Shown here one piece after another: positions 48,000-56,331 of a stretch of 64,000 nucleotides of DNA. Numbering within the stretch: the stretch's first letter is position 1; each line of letters opens with the position of its first letter. The DNA is from Chitinophagales bacterium (GTDB lineage Bacteria; Bacteroidota; Bacteroidia; Chitinophagales; LD1): positions 1-64,000 of the forward strand of contig JAEUVA010000046.1 in the NCBI GenBank assembly GCA_016787045.1. The letters are read 5' to 3'. The notes beneath the pieces are model-generated. The model was not told the DNA's origin and did no database searches. It was given only the letters and a program-made list of their open reading frames with translations. The position numbers were made by a program, and so were the translations under genes.

Positions 48000-48027
48000 T
48001 ACCGGTAGGTGAAGACACCTACCGGTA
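48000..48027. repeat. Perfect 12-bp inverted repeat, 4-nt loop
   Basis: TACCGGTAGGTG, loop AAGA, CACCTACCGGTA. There is no T-run on either side, so it is not a standard terminator. It lies within the 736-bp gap 47881-48616, which otherwise holds only the small repeat ORF below. Confidence 0.85.
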
Positions 48028-48309
48028 GAGAAGATGATTTGCCGCGATATTTGATTTAACCCGAAGTGAGCTGCTGTGCTTTTCGTTATCTGTTATGGCT
48101 TCTTGGTTGGATTATAGGGTAGCTTTGTTGTTTGTAAAGGGAAAGCCGGAGCTGTATAAGGAACGACTGGGCCGTGTGTGGCTTGCGCTCTCTTTTTCTT
48201 TTAATTCAACTTCAAAAATAAAGCATGGTAAAATAAAATGTGCGCGCTATGTGTGGGCGGATTTTTTAATTTGAGGATTTGTTGCTGCTACACCGCTGTT
48301 TTTTAATGA

Positions 48310-48432
48310 TTGGCTGGTGTTTTTTACTGCTTCTTAGGAGCTGAATATGGTTGCTTAGGTGCTTGTTATAGTTATTTAGGAGCTAAATTTGTATGTTTGG
48401 GTGCTTATTATGGTTGTTTTGTTGATGGATAG
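48310..48432 (+). other. Short frame with four 21-bp repeats encoding LGA..GC heptads
   Basis: The four units at 48334-48417 translate as LGAEYGC, LGACYSY, LGAKFVC and LGAYYGC. The open frame starts with TTG at 48310, just after a stop, and ends with TAG: 40 residues, Cys- and Tyr-rich. There is no ATG. The DNA repeat is certain; translation is doubtful. Confidence 0.35.
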
Positions 48433-48616
48433 GTTGGCTCGGTTTTATCAAAAGGTCTTTTAGTTATTGGTTTTGCTATCAAAACTGGCTGGTTAGGGAG
48501 GATTGGCAGACGGACGGCATGAATAGGTATTGGGTATGGTTGTTTGGGTGTTGCAAAAGGATGGGCAGTTGGGTGGTATGGTTACTCGGTTATTTATTAA
48601 GTTAAAAAGGGTGTTT

Positions 48617-48859
48617 ATGAAGAAGCTTACGAAAGAGGATGCAGCCAAACTTGTGCTGCGAAAGGGAACAAGCTCGCCTGTGCGCACGGCTGTGGTGCAT
48701 TTGCAGGTGGGCGAAATTTTGCTGATTGAAAAAACGGATTGGAATCAGCAGAATGGTCCGGGGCAGATGTGCAGCCGGATTACGAAAACTACGGGACAGG
48801 AATACAGGTTGAACGCTGTGGCGGATGGAAGTGGGTGGGTGGTGGAGCGAGTGAAATAA
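48617..48859 (+). CDS. Small conserved-looking hypothetical protein
   Basis: An 80-residue protein (MKKLTKEDAAKLVLRKG...) with a short beta-rich core (VHLQVGEILLIEKTDW, RITKTTGQEYRL, GSGWVVERVK) and a basic N-terminal helix. It resembles small Bacteroidota accessory proteins of unknown role. Upstream in-frame starts exist (48530), but this ATG follows an A-rich leader and gives the compact domain. A terminator follows. Confidence 0.6.
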   Translation: MKKLTKEDAAKLVLRKGTSSPVRTAVVHLQVGEILLIEKTDWNQQNGPGQMCSRITKTTGQEYRLNAVADGSGWVVERVK

Positions 48860-48865
48860 AAAGCT

Positions 48866-48892
48866 CTTGTGAGGTAGCACAAGGTTTTTTTT
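48866..48892 (+). terminator. Terminator after the 80-residue gene
   Basis: CTTGTG / CACAAG stem followed by T8, 7 bp after the stop. Confidence 0.7.
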
Positions 48893-49039
48893 GATTTACT
48901 CTGTTTTTGTGCTGTAGATTTGGTAACTGCTATGGTTGCTGCTAAGGTTTGACGGGTTTGTGATGACGGGGTGTTTTAGCCGTGCACATGATATGGAGAA
49001 CTGAGCTTGTAACTTGCTCTGCCTATGGCGGACTACGAA

Positions 49040-49081
49040 GCGCGGAACCCCGCTAAGGGGGAGATTGCGCGGGGTTCGCGC
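49040..49081. repeat. GC-rich imperfect inverted repeat
   Basis: GCGCGGAACCCCGC and GCGGGGTTCGCGC pair along 13 positions with one bulge. The block around it (~48960-49120) is much richer in G and C than the flanks and has no reading frame. Confidence 0.75.
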
Positions 49082-49144
49082 CTGACTACCGGCTCTGCTA
49101 TGCGAGACTCTGCGGGGGATGAGTTTACTCTAAACTTTTGGGTG

Positions 49145-49705
49145 TTATTCTGCTTTGTACTTCTCAAAATTTTGCTTGCCAAAATTTTCGGGGTTGTTTT
49201 CTACTTCTTTTTGTTCATCAATGAGTGGGTCTTGATTTAGTTCAAAAGTAATGTCTTTCCATAGCACTACTTTCTCTGTATCTGGCAGATACTTAAAGGT
49301 AACCTCCCTTATCCAGCGGTAGCCACCACCACCATAATAGTGAATTGTAAACTCGCCTTGCTTAGTTTCTATTCCGATTAATGGATCGTTGGTTATAATA
49401 CCTCCGCAACTTTTGCATAATACCGCATGCATATTTACCGCCAATACCAAATAAGGCGAGTAAGTGTGTTTGGTTCCTAACAATACCAGCATGGGGCGGT
49501 TAGCATGGGGGTATTGGTCTTCGTTTTTATGTTTAAGAATAACTAACAGGTCGGCAAGGCAATCGTTGTTTATATGGCAAACAGCGCTGTCTAAAATCTT
49601 GTATCCTTTGGGAATAATATGATGAAGCTTGGCTGATAAATGCTGCGATTGTGCATTTAAGCTTAAAAGTATTGCAAAAATAAGTGTGTAAGTAATCTTA
49701 TACAT
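49145..49705 (-). CDS. Hypothetical exported protein
   Basis: A 186-residue protein from this ATG: signal peptide MYKITYTLIFAILLSLNAQ, then a globular region with a Gly/Tyr-rich segment (IHYYGGGGYRWIREV) and CKSCGG. No family is recognised. Its start overlaps the stop of the upstream TPR gene (ATGTATAA), implying translational coupling. Last gene of the minus-strand cluster 49145-51799. Confidence 0.65.
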   Translation of the reverse strand: MYKITYTLIFAILLSLNAQSQHLSAKLHHIIPKGYKILDSAVCHINNDCLADLLVILKHKNEDQYPHANRPMLVLLGTKHTYSPYLVLAVNMHAVLCKSCGGIITNDPLIGIETKQGEFTIHYYGGGGYRWIREVTFKYLPDTEKVVLWKDITFELNQDPLIDEQKEVENNPENFGKQNFEKYKAE

Positions 49706-50186
49706 CTGTTTGCTTTTCGGCAACCGATTTAAGCAAACGCAAGGCAGAAGCAGCCATTGTGCTGTTCGGAAATTCTATTAAAGTGCGTTCGTAATATTCA
49801 ATAGCTTTTTTTCCCTCCCCTATTTGCCCGTAGCAAAAGGCAATGTTTAGCAATGCCATTTCGCGGTAGCAGGTTTTTGATACGCTTAGTAGAAACAGAT
49901 ACCGAAACTTATCTAACCAGGCATAACGCTTAAAGAAATTATAGCTCTTTTCGAAATATGGAATGGCTTCTGCAAACTTCATTTTTGTGGACCGTGTAAT
50001 ACCTGCCTGATAGTTGAATCTGAAAGTACAGCGAAGTATAACCACTAACAAAAACCAAACACCTATCACTTTTAAAGCAGGATTGCTTACTCCATTTGAT
50101 TTGAGGAGAAATATAATTGTGTACAACACTGCATACTGAAATAGGATGGCAGGCAGGGAAATATTGAATATGGATGGTGTTTTCAT
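49698..50186 (-). CDS. Membrane protein with TPR-like repeat
   Basis: A 162-residue protein. Two hydrophobic segments (residues ~8-28 and ~38-50) are followed by TPR-like helices: KFAEAIPYFEKSYNFF and ALLNIAFCYGQIGEGKKAIEYYERTL. Probably an inner-membrane protein with a cytoplasmic or periplasmic TPR pair. Partner unknown. Confidence 0.65.
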   Translation of the reverse strand: MKTPSIFNISLPAILFQYAVLYTIIFLLKSNGVSNPALKVIGVWFLLVVILRCTFRFNYQAGITRSTKMKFAEAIPYFEKSYNFFKRYAWLDKFRYLFLLSVSKTCYREMALLNIAFCYGQIGEGKKAIEYYERTLIEFPNSTMAASALRLLKSVAEKQTDV

Positions 50187-50212
50187 TCTATCATTCTACA
50201 CTTGTTGGGCAA

Positions 50213-50560
50213 TCAATACGTTCTTCGGTAAACTTTTCTTCTTTTTTTAGGTATGCCTTTTTGCAGATGAGATAGCGTGTTGAAGGGCATAACACCGCTC
50301 CATTTTTTATGAGCAGGTGGCAGGTGGTCTTTTGTAACGATAAACTCAAATTCACCGGTAGCTTCCGCAATCATACTCCCATCTTTAGCGCTCTCTTCTT
50401 CGCATCCTATTTCAAGTTTGATAATATGTTTACCCTCAGCCAATGCTTTAAAATGAACCAACATGTCTTTTGATAAACTATTGGGACGCTCGTTGGTGTT
50501 TAGCTCCGTACATTTAACGGTGTACCACCAACAGGTGAAGCGAAAAAAACATGGTAGCAA
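50213..50560 (-). pseudogene. Beta-rich protein fragment without a normal start
   Basis: The open frame encodes 115 residues. The only long start is TTG at 50560; the next ATG (50464) would leave 83 residues. The core (HFKALAEGKHIIKLEIGC, then EATGEFEFIV) looks like the C-terminal beta-sandwich of a larger secreted protein, and the Cys/Trp-rich N-terminus does not look like a natural beginning. The frame stays open back into the lipoprotein gene. It may be a truncated or frameshifted gene, or use a TTG start. Confidence 0.4.
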
Positions 50561-50580
50561 GCCCTTACTAAAGTTGTTAC

Positions 50581-51009
50581 TTAGGGTGTAGCTTTTTCAA
50601 TTTTTGTTACCTCGTTTATATAATTGGCCTTGTCTAAAATGTGGTACTTGCCGGTTACCTGTATATAATCGCCATAGCTACCGGTTTCGCCCTTATCGGT
50701 TTTAAACTGTAAATCGGCATTGGTGTAGTTGGCCGGCAGCGGTTTCATTTGGTTGTTTTCTTCACCAAACTTTGGGTTAACCCTAATGCCCGAGTTAACC
50801 GAATCTTTTTCAGGGATAAGGTAAATGCTTCCTCCGCCCGATGTGATGGTGGGCAGTATGGCATACCCTTTTAGGGTAACCAATTGCTCGTCATACTTAG
50901 GGTCGTTAAGCGAGTTCCAACTAAGTGGTACAGCTACCGGTGCCTGATTGCAGGCAGATAGTAAAACAAAGGCGGCCATAACAAAAAACAGAGTGGTTTG
51001 ATTTTTCAT
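50581..51009 (-). CDS. Small lipoprotein, OB-fold-like
   Basis: A 142-residue lipoprotein with lipobox LSAC (Cys20). The mature part has VTLKGYAILPTITSGGGSIYLIP and GDYIQVTGKYHIL, strand patterns like an OB-fold of the tRNA_anti-like type. Role unknown. It lies 29 bp after the 87-residue membrane protein in the same cluster. Confidence 0.65.
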   Translation of the reverse strand: MKNQTTLFFVMAAFVLLSACNQAPVAVPLSWNSLNDPKYDEQLVTLKGYAILPTITSGGGSIYLIPEKDSVNSGIRVNPKFGEENNQMKPLPANYTNADLQFKTDKGETGSYGDYIQVTGKYHILDKANYINEVTKIEKATP

Positions 51010-51038
51010 GTTGTGTGGTTTATAGAATAATGAATTGG

Positions 51039-51302
51039 TTACTTTTTAAATTGATTATATCCTATACCTATTAAAACCAGGCCAATAGCCGTAAACAGCA
51101 GCGTGCCGCCAATGGTTCCCATTAAGCCGTTAAACAAGTAATAGATTGCTTTAACTCTATGCGGTGGATGGGCAGTATAGTAGGAAGAAGCAAAGTAGTA
51201 AGCCACCGCCAGCAGCAACATAAAAATGCCATAAACTATATTGCCTTTCCCCTTTTGCCGGTTAAACAGTTGCTGCTGCTCGGGTGTTAGTTGGTGGCTC
51301 AT
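51039..51302 (-). CDS. Small membrane protein
   Basis: An 87-residue protein with a Gln-rich N-terminus (TPEQQQLFNRQKG) and two membrane segments (residues ~20-40 and ~60-82). It starts 2 bp after the stop of the 164-residue gene. Family not recognised. Confidence 0.65.
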   Translation of the reverse strand: MSHQLTPEQQQLFNRQKGKGNIVYGIFMLLLAVAYYFASSYYTAHPPHRVKAIYYLFNGLMGTIGGTLLFTAIGLVLIGIGYNQFKK

Positions 51303-51304
51303 AT

Positions 51305-51799
51305 TTACAGTTGCTTGTTGTTGAATTTAAACTCCATTTCTTCGGAATAACCCAACACTATGGCGGGGTTATACTTTTGTTTCAGCATGTTCAAAAAGCC
51401 CTGCATGTTTTGGTCGGGCAGTTGGTCTTTATTGATGGTGAACAAGGTGCCATTGCGCAAACCAAATTTTACCTGCAACAGTTGGCTGCCTTTGTGGTTG
51501 TATTCATAAACATATCCCCATACTAAATCTTGGGGGTTGCTTGTAAAAGCAGTACGTGCGTGTTCAATATCTGCCTCCAGTGCCTTGCTGCCCTTACCTA
51601 CCAACCATCCACCGGCTGCACAAAGCACCCCAACAGCAGCTACTATAAGCCCTACGGTTTTTAAAGTGGCGGTAAGTAAAAAGAACATGACTAAGCCAGC
51701 CACCAGCATAACCACCCCTGCGGGAGTTAAAACCTGTGCTGTTTTTTTTGAACTGTTTAAGTCGCTTTCTAAAATGTTGATGATTTGTTCCGGTGTCAT
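51305..51799 (-). CDS. Membrane protein of unknown function
   Basis: A 164-residue protein. An N-terminal helix is followed by two adjacent membrane segments (residues ~24-70, rich in Val/Ala/Gly) and a soluble C-terminal domain of ~90 residues (VWGYVYEYNHKGSQLLQVKFGLRNG in part). First gene of the cluster 49145-51799. The shared strand and tight spacing suggest one operon of lineage-specific envelope proteins. Confidence 0.65.
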   Translation of the reverse strand: MTPEQIINILESDLNSSKKTAQVLTPAGVVMLVAGLVMFFLLTATLKTVGLIVAAVGVLCAAGGWLVGKGSKALEADIEHARTAFTSNPQDLVWGYVYEYNHKGSQLLQVKFGLRNGTLFTINKDQLPDQNMQGFLNMLKQKYNPAIVLGYSEEMEFKFNNKQL

Positions 51800-51957
51800 A
51801 AATTATTGATTTTGTTGATTAGAAATTATTGAATTGATTACCTGAAATTTTATCCTGCTATGCCTAAAATTTTGTTGCTGGCCGGCTATCGCGATAATCC
51901 ATAACCTTGTATGCAAAAGGTATGTTCTGCTCGTTTATAGCTCCGTATTTGTTGTTT

Positions 51958-52080
51958 TTATTCTTCGTCTAAAAGGCGAAGGTGCGGCTGCAAAAGTGCT
52001 TGTAACTGCTGAATGAGTGTTTCAGTTTGTTTTGCTTGAGCGGTTGTTATGTGGTTTTGAATCACCTCTTGAAACGGCAT
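51958..52080 (-). CDS. Small helical protein (40 residues)
   Basis: ATG at 52080 to TAA at 51958: MPFQEVIQNH...LLDEE, a single amphipathic, Gln-rich helix with a Leu stripe and an acidic end. It looks like a genuine short protein rather than noise, but nothing identifies its role. The rest of the 400-bp gap 51800-52209 shows only a TAAATTTG -7-like box at 52138-52145 that may serve the next gene. Confidence 0.4.
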   Translation of the reverse strand: MPFQEVIQNHITTAQAKQTETLIQQLQALLQPHLRLLDEE

Positions 52081-52209
52081 AGCTTTTAATTATTGTGTTG
52101 AACAATTGCTTTATAGCAACGAAACAAACATCTGCTATAAATTTGTGGAGGACAAAGCGAATTATGGATTAAAATCGCATGTCCGATTTCGATTTTTTCA
52201 AGAAAACTT

Positions 52210-53682
52210 ATGCGTAAACAAGACCAACTTCAACAACTTATTCATGGGCTTTCGGCCAATGAAAAAAGATACTTCAAAATTTTCAGCTCGCTTAAAACAG
52301 GAGATAAGAATTACCTTAAACTTTTTGATCAACTAGGCGCATACGAACAGTATGATGCTCAAACAATAGGCAGGAAGATTGACAAGAGCAAAGCCGCTTT
52401 AGCACATAGCAAAGAGCATTTGAAAGATGTATTGCTACGCGCTTTGCGAAGTTTCAATGAAGATACTTTTGCTTCAAGTTACTATCACCGGCAGTTAGAG
52501 GAAATAGAATTACTGTACAGCAAAGAGCAGTTGGCCTGGACATTTAGTAAAATTGAAAAAACACTAAATGAGGCATTGAAAGAAGATGCGTTTCAATACG
52601 TATTGATGTTGTTGCGTTGGTATCACACGGTCGGTTTTTATGTAGGCAAAGGTTCTTACATGCCCGAGCAGATAAACCTAGAACAAAAAACGCTCACCGC
52701 ATTGGGCAATGAATTGCAGTATCAGCATTTACTCTACCGGTTCAATCATTTGCTTAATGAGCAGAAGGAAATGGTTAACAGCAAAACCGGTAACGAGTTA
52801 AAGGAGTTGATGCGCTCGCCCATGCTCACGAATTCTAAAAAACCGTTGAGTAACTCTGCGCGCATTTTATTTCACCGCATTAATGGCATGTATTATTTGT
52901 ACGTATCGCTTAACAAAACCAAAAGCGAAAAGCATTTTATAGAGGCGTTGAAGATTTTTAAAAACAATCCGCTCCTTTTTCGCGCTAAGGCGCGGGTTTA
53001 TTGTATGATGGCAAGCGGATTGATAAATGTGTATAATTCATTTGAAGAATACGGCAAGGCATCTAAAGCAATAGATGATTTTGAACACACCCTTGCTACA
53101 CAAAAGTATTTCAGCAAACCTAATTTGGTTTTTGGTTGGAATCATGTAATGCTCACCCGCATTTATAATCTGTGCTATAGCAACCAATACAAAAAGGCAA
53201 TAGAATATGCCGAGCATGTGCAGCAACAGCAACACTCCATTTACAAGCAGTTGTCTGTACCTAATCGTACAGACTTTCTTTTTATGACTGCCATTAGTTA
53301 TTGGAAAACAAAGGGGCTGAAACATGCTTTGAAAATTTCGGAGCAACTCATTCGCACGGAAACAACCACTAATAACATTACACTGGTAAATAATCGTTTT
53401 CTTTTTTTACTCATACAGTTTGACTTAGGCCACTACACTACCTTGCAATATCTGTTGCAAAACCATATACGCTGGTGCAGAAAAGAAAAGTTAACAGGCA
53501 AAAAAATAGTATTGTTCAATAAAATGCTGCAAGAGCTTTGCAGAACAAATGATTACAAAAAGCATCGAATGGAAGTGTTTAAAAAGTACCTGCCAAGTTT
53601 TAAAAATTCAGAGCAGTCAATTGAACAACGAATTTTTGACACCCTTGAGATAGCAGATTGGATAAAAGAAAAAACAAGGTAA
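52210..53682 (+). CDS. Large all-helical hypothetical protein
   Basis: A 490-residue cytoplasmic protein without a signal or membrane segment. It is almost wholly alpha-helical, Lys/Leu/Glu-rich, with TPR-like pairs in the centre (e.g. YYLYVSLNKTKSEKHFIEALKIF, KAIEYAEHV). N-terminus: MRKQDQLQQLIHGLSANEKRYFKIF. I do not recognise a named domain. Similar long helical proteins occur singly in Bacteroidota. It is monocistronic. Confidence 0.7.
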   Translation: MRKQDQLQQLIHGLSANEKRYFKIFSSLKTGDKNYLKLFDQLGAYEQYDAQTIGRKIDKSKAALAHSKEHLKDVLLRALRSFNEDTFASSYYHRQLEEIELLYSKEQLAWTFSKIEKTLNEALKEDAFQYVLMLLRWYHTVGFYVGKGSYMPEQINLEQKTLTALGNELQYQHLLYRFNHLLNEQKEMVNSKTGNELKELMRSPMLTNSKKPLSNSARILFHRINGMYYLYVSLNKTKSEKHFIEALKIFKNNPLLFRAKARVYCMMASGLINVYNSFEEYGKASKAIDDFEHTLATQKYFSKPNLVFGWNHVMLTRIYNLCYSNQYKKAIEYAEHVQQQQHSIYKQLSVPNRTDFLFMTAISYWKTKGLKHALKISEQLIRTETTTNNITLVNNRFLFLLIQFDLGHYTTLQYLLQNHIRWCRKEKLTGKKIVLFNKMLQELCRTNDYKKHRMEVFKKYLPSFKNSEQSIEQRIFDTLEIADWIKEKTR

Positions 53683-54119
53683 ATGACTTTAATTGTCCAG
53701 TAATATTCAAAATACCCATTGTTATACTTTTTATAGTTGAATGCAGTTGCTTATCAAACCAAATTCAACAATGAAACTAAAAGCGAAGTCCGTCTGTTGG
53801 CTGTTATGTATTGGCCCCTTGTTGGTGTACTTGCGCTAAACCAGCCGAGCCGTTGTTCGGTGTTTTCACCAACAACAGAAGCATGGGTAAATAGCGTGTT
53901 ACTTGCACAAAATATGGGTAATGTCATATTGACTATTGCTTGACTACTCTGCCTGTGGCTATTGCGGCTGATTAGGGAACGGGGAATGCAAGAAATGACC
54001 ACTAAGTACAGTAAGGTCATTAAGGCGCAAGAGCCGTTTGGAGGTGCGGCTGGTGCGTGGCTTGGTTTGGTGGCTGTTGGTTTGGTGGGTGGGACACCCA
54101 CCAATAGGAAATAACAAAA
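53683..54119. other. Intergenic stretch without a supported gene
   Basis: About 430 bp between the helical protein and the tRNA-Ala array. A 67-residue plus-strand frame (53737-53943) and an overlapping minus-strand frame have no family features. An inverted repeat GGTGGGTG / CACCCACC lies at 54084-54102. The content looks like decayed sequence. Confidence 0.5.
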
Positions 54120-54139
54120 AAATCTCCCGAAGGAGATTT
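54120..54139 (-). terminator. UUCG-loop terminator, copy 3
   Basis: On the minus strand AAATCTCC-TTCG-GGAGATTT then T-run; follows the second broken tRNA-Ala copy. The same hairpin recurs at 54231 and 54344. Confidence 0.85.
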
Positions 54140-54146
54140 CTAAAAG

Positions 54147-54222
54147 TGGAGGATAACGGAGTCGAACCGATGACCTTCCCGATTGCTATCGGGACGCTCT
54201 GCGCCAGCTGAGCTAATCCCTG
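54147..54222 (-). pseudogene. Broken tRNA-Ala copy with replaced anticodon arm (distal)
   Basis: D arm, T arm and 3' acceptor strand match the intact tRNA-Ala at 54371. The anticodon arm is replaced by the palindrome at 54177-54194 (8-nt loop if a 5-bp stem is assumed), and the first two acceptor bases are changed (CAGGGAT). Not a normal tRNA. Confidence 0.85.
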
Positions 54223-54230
54223 AAACAAAA

Positions 54231-54250
54231 AAATCTCCCGAAGGAGATTT
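54231..54250 (-). terminator. UUCG-loop terminator, copy 2
   Basis: Identical hairpin between the two broken tRNA-Ala copies. Confidence 0.85.
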
Positions 54251-54259
54251 CTTGTGATG

Positions 54260-54335
54260 TGGAGGATAACGGAGTCGAACCGATGACCTTCCCGATTGCT
54301 ATCGGGACGCTCTGCGCCAACTGAGCTAATCCCTA
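54260..54335 (-). pseudogene. Broken tRNA-Ala copy with replaced anticodon arm (proximal)
   Basis: As the distal copy, with the palindrome at 54290-54307. The 5' acceptor reads TAGGGAT in place of GGGGGAT. Copy-to-copy distance is 113 bp, and 111 bp to the distal copy. Confidence 0.85.
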
Positions 54336-54343
54336 AAACAAAA

Positions 54344-54363
54344 AAATCTCCCGAAGGAGATTT
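54344..54363 (-). terminator. UUCG-loop terminator, copy 1
   Basis: Terminator of the intact tRNA-Ala: stem AAATCTCC / GGAGATTT, C(UUCG)G tetraloop, T-run on the minus strand. Confidence 0.88.
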
Positions 54364-54370
54364 CTAAAAG

Positions 54371-54446
<76 letters not shown>

Positions 54447-54465
54447 GATATTTCAGAACGAGGCG

Positions 54466-54495
54466 CAAATGTATTTATCCTCGGCTAAAATTCAA
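54466..54495 (-). promoter_or_regulatory. Promoter of tRNA-Ala
   Basis: Minus strand TTG (54493-54495), 19 nt, TACATTTG (54466-54473), then CGCCTCG. It lies within the leader of the divergent dehydrogenase gene. Confidence 0.7.
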
Positions 54496-54528
54496 GAGCG
54501 AGAATTACATTCGCATAAAAGATTTTTT

Positions 54529-55653
54529 ATGGCAAAGATTGTGGTACTTGGAGCAGGTATGGTGGGCAGCACAATAGCTCGTGATTTGAATAAAAAGCAT
54601 CAGGTAACTTCTGTAGATTACGATACAACAACACTAAAAAACCTACAAAAGCGATTCGGATTAAAAACTCAGCAAGCCGACCTGAGTAATGCCAAAGAGA
54701 TAAAAAGGGTAATTGAAAAAGCGGCTATTGTTGTAGGTGCTGTGCCGGGGTTTATGGGTTTTAACACCTGCAAAACCGTGATAGAAGCCGGTAAAAATTT
54801 GGTGGACATTTCTTTTTTTCCGGAAGAGGTGATGGAGTTAGACAACCTTGCAAAAAAGAAAAAAGTAAGTGCCATAGTAGATTGTGGGGTTGCCCCGGGC
54901 ATGGATAACATTTTGCTTGGCTACCATTATCAGCGGATGAAAGTAACAGACTTTACCTGCATGGTAGGTGGTTTGCCGGTGGAGCGTAAGTTGCCTTTTC
55001 AATACAAGGCGCCCTTCTCTCCTATTGATGTAATTGAAGAATACACCCGGCCCGCTCGCTTGGTAGAAAATTTTGAAACCGTAACTAAACCAGCCCTCAG
55101 CGAACCGGAGTTGATTCATTTTGAAAGTTTAGGAACCTTAGAGGCCTTCAACACAGATGGCTTGCGCAGTTTGATGCAAACCATGCCCGTAAAAAATATG
55201 CGCGAAAAAACGCTGCGTTATCCGGGGCATCGGCAATTGATAGAAAATCTGCGAGATGCTGGAATGTTTAGCACTAACGATGTAATGGTAAACGGTAGAG
55301 CAATTAAACCGATAGAGATAACTGCCAAAGTGCTTTTGCCACAATGGAAATTGCAACACAACGAAAAAGAATTTACTGTGATGCGCGTGATAATTTCGGG
55401 AGAAGAAAAAAAGAAACCTATTACCTATACTTATGATTTGTACGATGAGACTGATGTAAAAAACGAGTTAAGTTCTATGGCTCGTACCACCGGTTTTACC
55501 TGTGGTGCAGCAGTGAACTTGCTGTTAGAAAAAAAATACAAGCACAAAGGCATTTCACCTCCCGAATATTTAGGAAAAGATGAAAAGGTATTCCGCTTTA
55601 TCTTGCAATATCTGAGTAAGCGTAATGTAGTTTACAAACAAACAGTATCGTAA
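54529..55653 (+). CDS. Saccharopine dehydrogenase family protein
   Basis: A 374-residue NAD(P)-dependent enzyme. The Rossmann motif VVLGAGMVGSTIARDL opens the chain. The middle has GAVPGF, VDISFFPEE and CGVAPGMDN; the C-terminal substrate domain follows. This pattern fits lysine 6-dehydrogenase/saccharopine reductase-like enzymes; the exact substrate is not clear. The frame extends to 54469, but that overlaps the tRNA-Ala promoter, so this ATG is preferred. ung starts directly after its stop codon. Confidence 0.82.
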   Translation: MAKIVVLGAGMVGSTIARDLNKKHQVTSVDYDTTTLKNLQKRFGLKTQQADLSNAKEIKRVIEKAAIVVGAVPGFMGFNTCKTVIEAGKNLVDISFFPEEVMELDNLAKKKKVSAIVDCGVAPGMDNILLGYHYQRMKVTDFTCMVGGLPVERKLPFQYKAPFSPIDVIEEYTRPARLVENFETVTKPALSEPELIHFESLGTLEAFNTDGLRSLMQTMPVKNMREKTLRYPGHRQLIENLRDAGMFSTNDVMVNGRAIKPIEITAKVLLPQWKLQHNEKEFTVMRVIISGEEKKKPITYTYDLYDETDVKNELSSMARTTGFTCGAAVNLLLEKKYKHKGISPPEYLGKDEKVFRFILQYLSKRNVVYKQTVS

Positions 55654-56331
55654 ATGAGTGCTGCACAAATTCTTATTGAAGAAAGTTGGAAACTGGCGCT
55701 GACTTCTGAGTTTGAGCAACCTTACTTTGCTCATATCAAGGAGTTTATTGTTAAGCAAAAGCAGCTAGGTAAAAAAGTTTACCCTCCCGGCTCGCTGGTG
55801 TTCAACGCTTTTAACCTCACCCCATTTCATCAAGTAAAAGTGGTGATACTTGGTCAAGACCCTTACCATGGCGCTGGTCAGGCACACGGGCTTTGTTTTT
55901 CGGTACCACATGGAGTAAAGCCACCTCCATCGTTAGTCAATATTTTTAAAGAATTAAAAACCGATTTGGGAATTGAAGTGCCTACTCATGGCAATTTAGA
56001 GAAATGGGCTAAGCAAGGTGTGCTGTTGCTTAATGCTTCGCTTACCGTAAATGAAGCAGAACCCAACTCGCATGTGCCCAGCGGCTGGCACCGGTTTACC
56101 GATGCTGTAATCAAAAAAATTTCGGATGAAAAAGAGGGGATCATATTTTTGCTCTGGGGAAAATTTGCGCAAGACAAATCAGTACTGATTGACTCGCAAA
56201 AACATTTTATACTGAAAGCTGCCCATCCATCACCTTTTAGTGTTGAACGCTTCTATGGCTGCAAGCATTTTTCAAAAACAAATCAGTTGCTTGCTCAACA
56301 AAACAAAACACCTATTGACTGGTCAATTTGA
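55654..56331 (+). CDS. ung: Uracil-DNA glycosylase
   Basis: Removes uracil from DNA in base-excision repair. A 225-residue family 1 enzyme: the water-activating loop GQDPYHG (67-73, Asp69), LLLNASLTV, and the minor-groove loop HPSPFS with His191. Start codon is adjacent to the previous stop. Confidence 0.97.
   Translation: MSAAQILIEESWKLALTSEFEQPYFAHIKEFIVKQKQLGKKVYPPGSLVFNAFNLTPFHQVKVVILGQDPYHGAGQAHGLCFSVPHGVKPPPSLVNIFKELKTDLGIEVPTHGNLEKWAKQGVLLLNASLTVNEAEPNSHVPSGWHRFTDAVIKKISDEKEGIIFLLWGKFAQDKSVLIDSQKHFILKAAHPSPFSVERFYGCKHFSKTNQLLAQQNKTPIDWSI

Noticed and set aside
53737-53943. 67-residue frame upstream of the tRNA-Ala array
   Set aside because: No signal, motif or promoter; the composition looks like decayed sequence.
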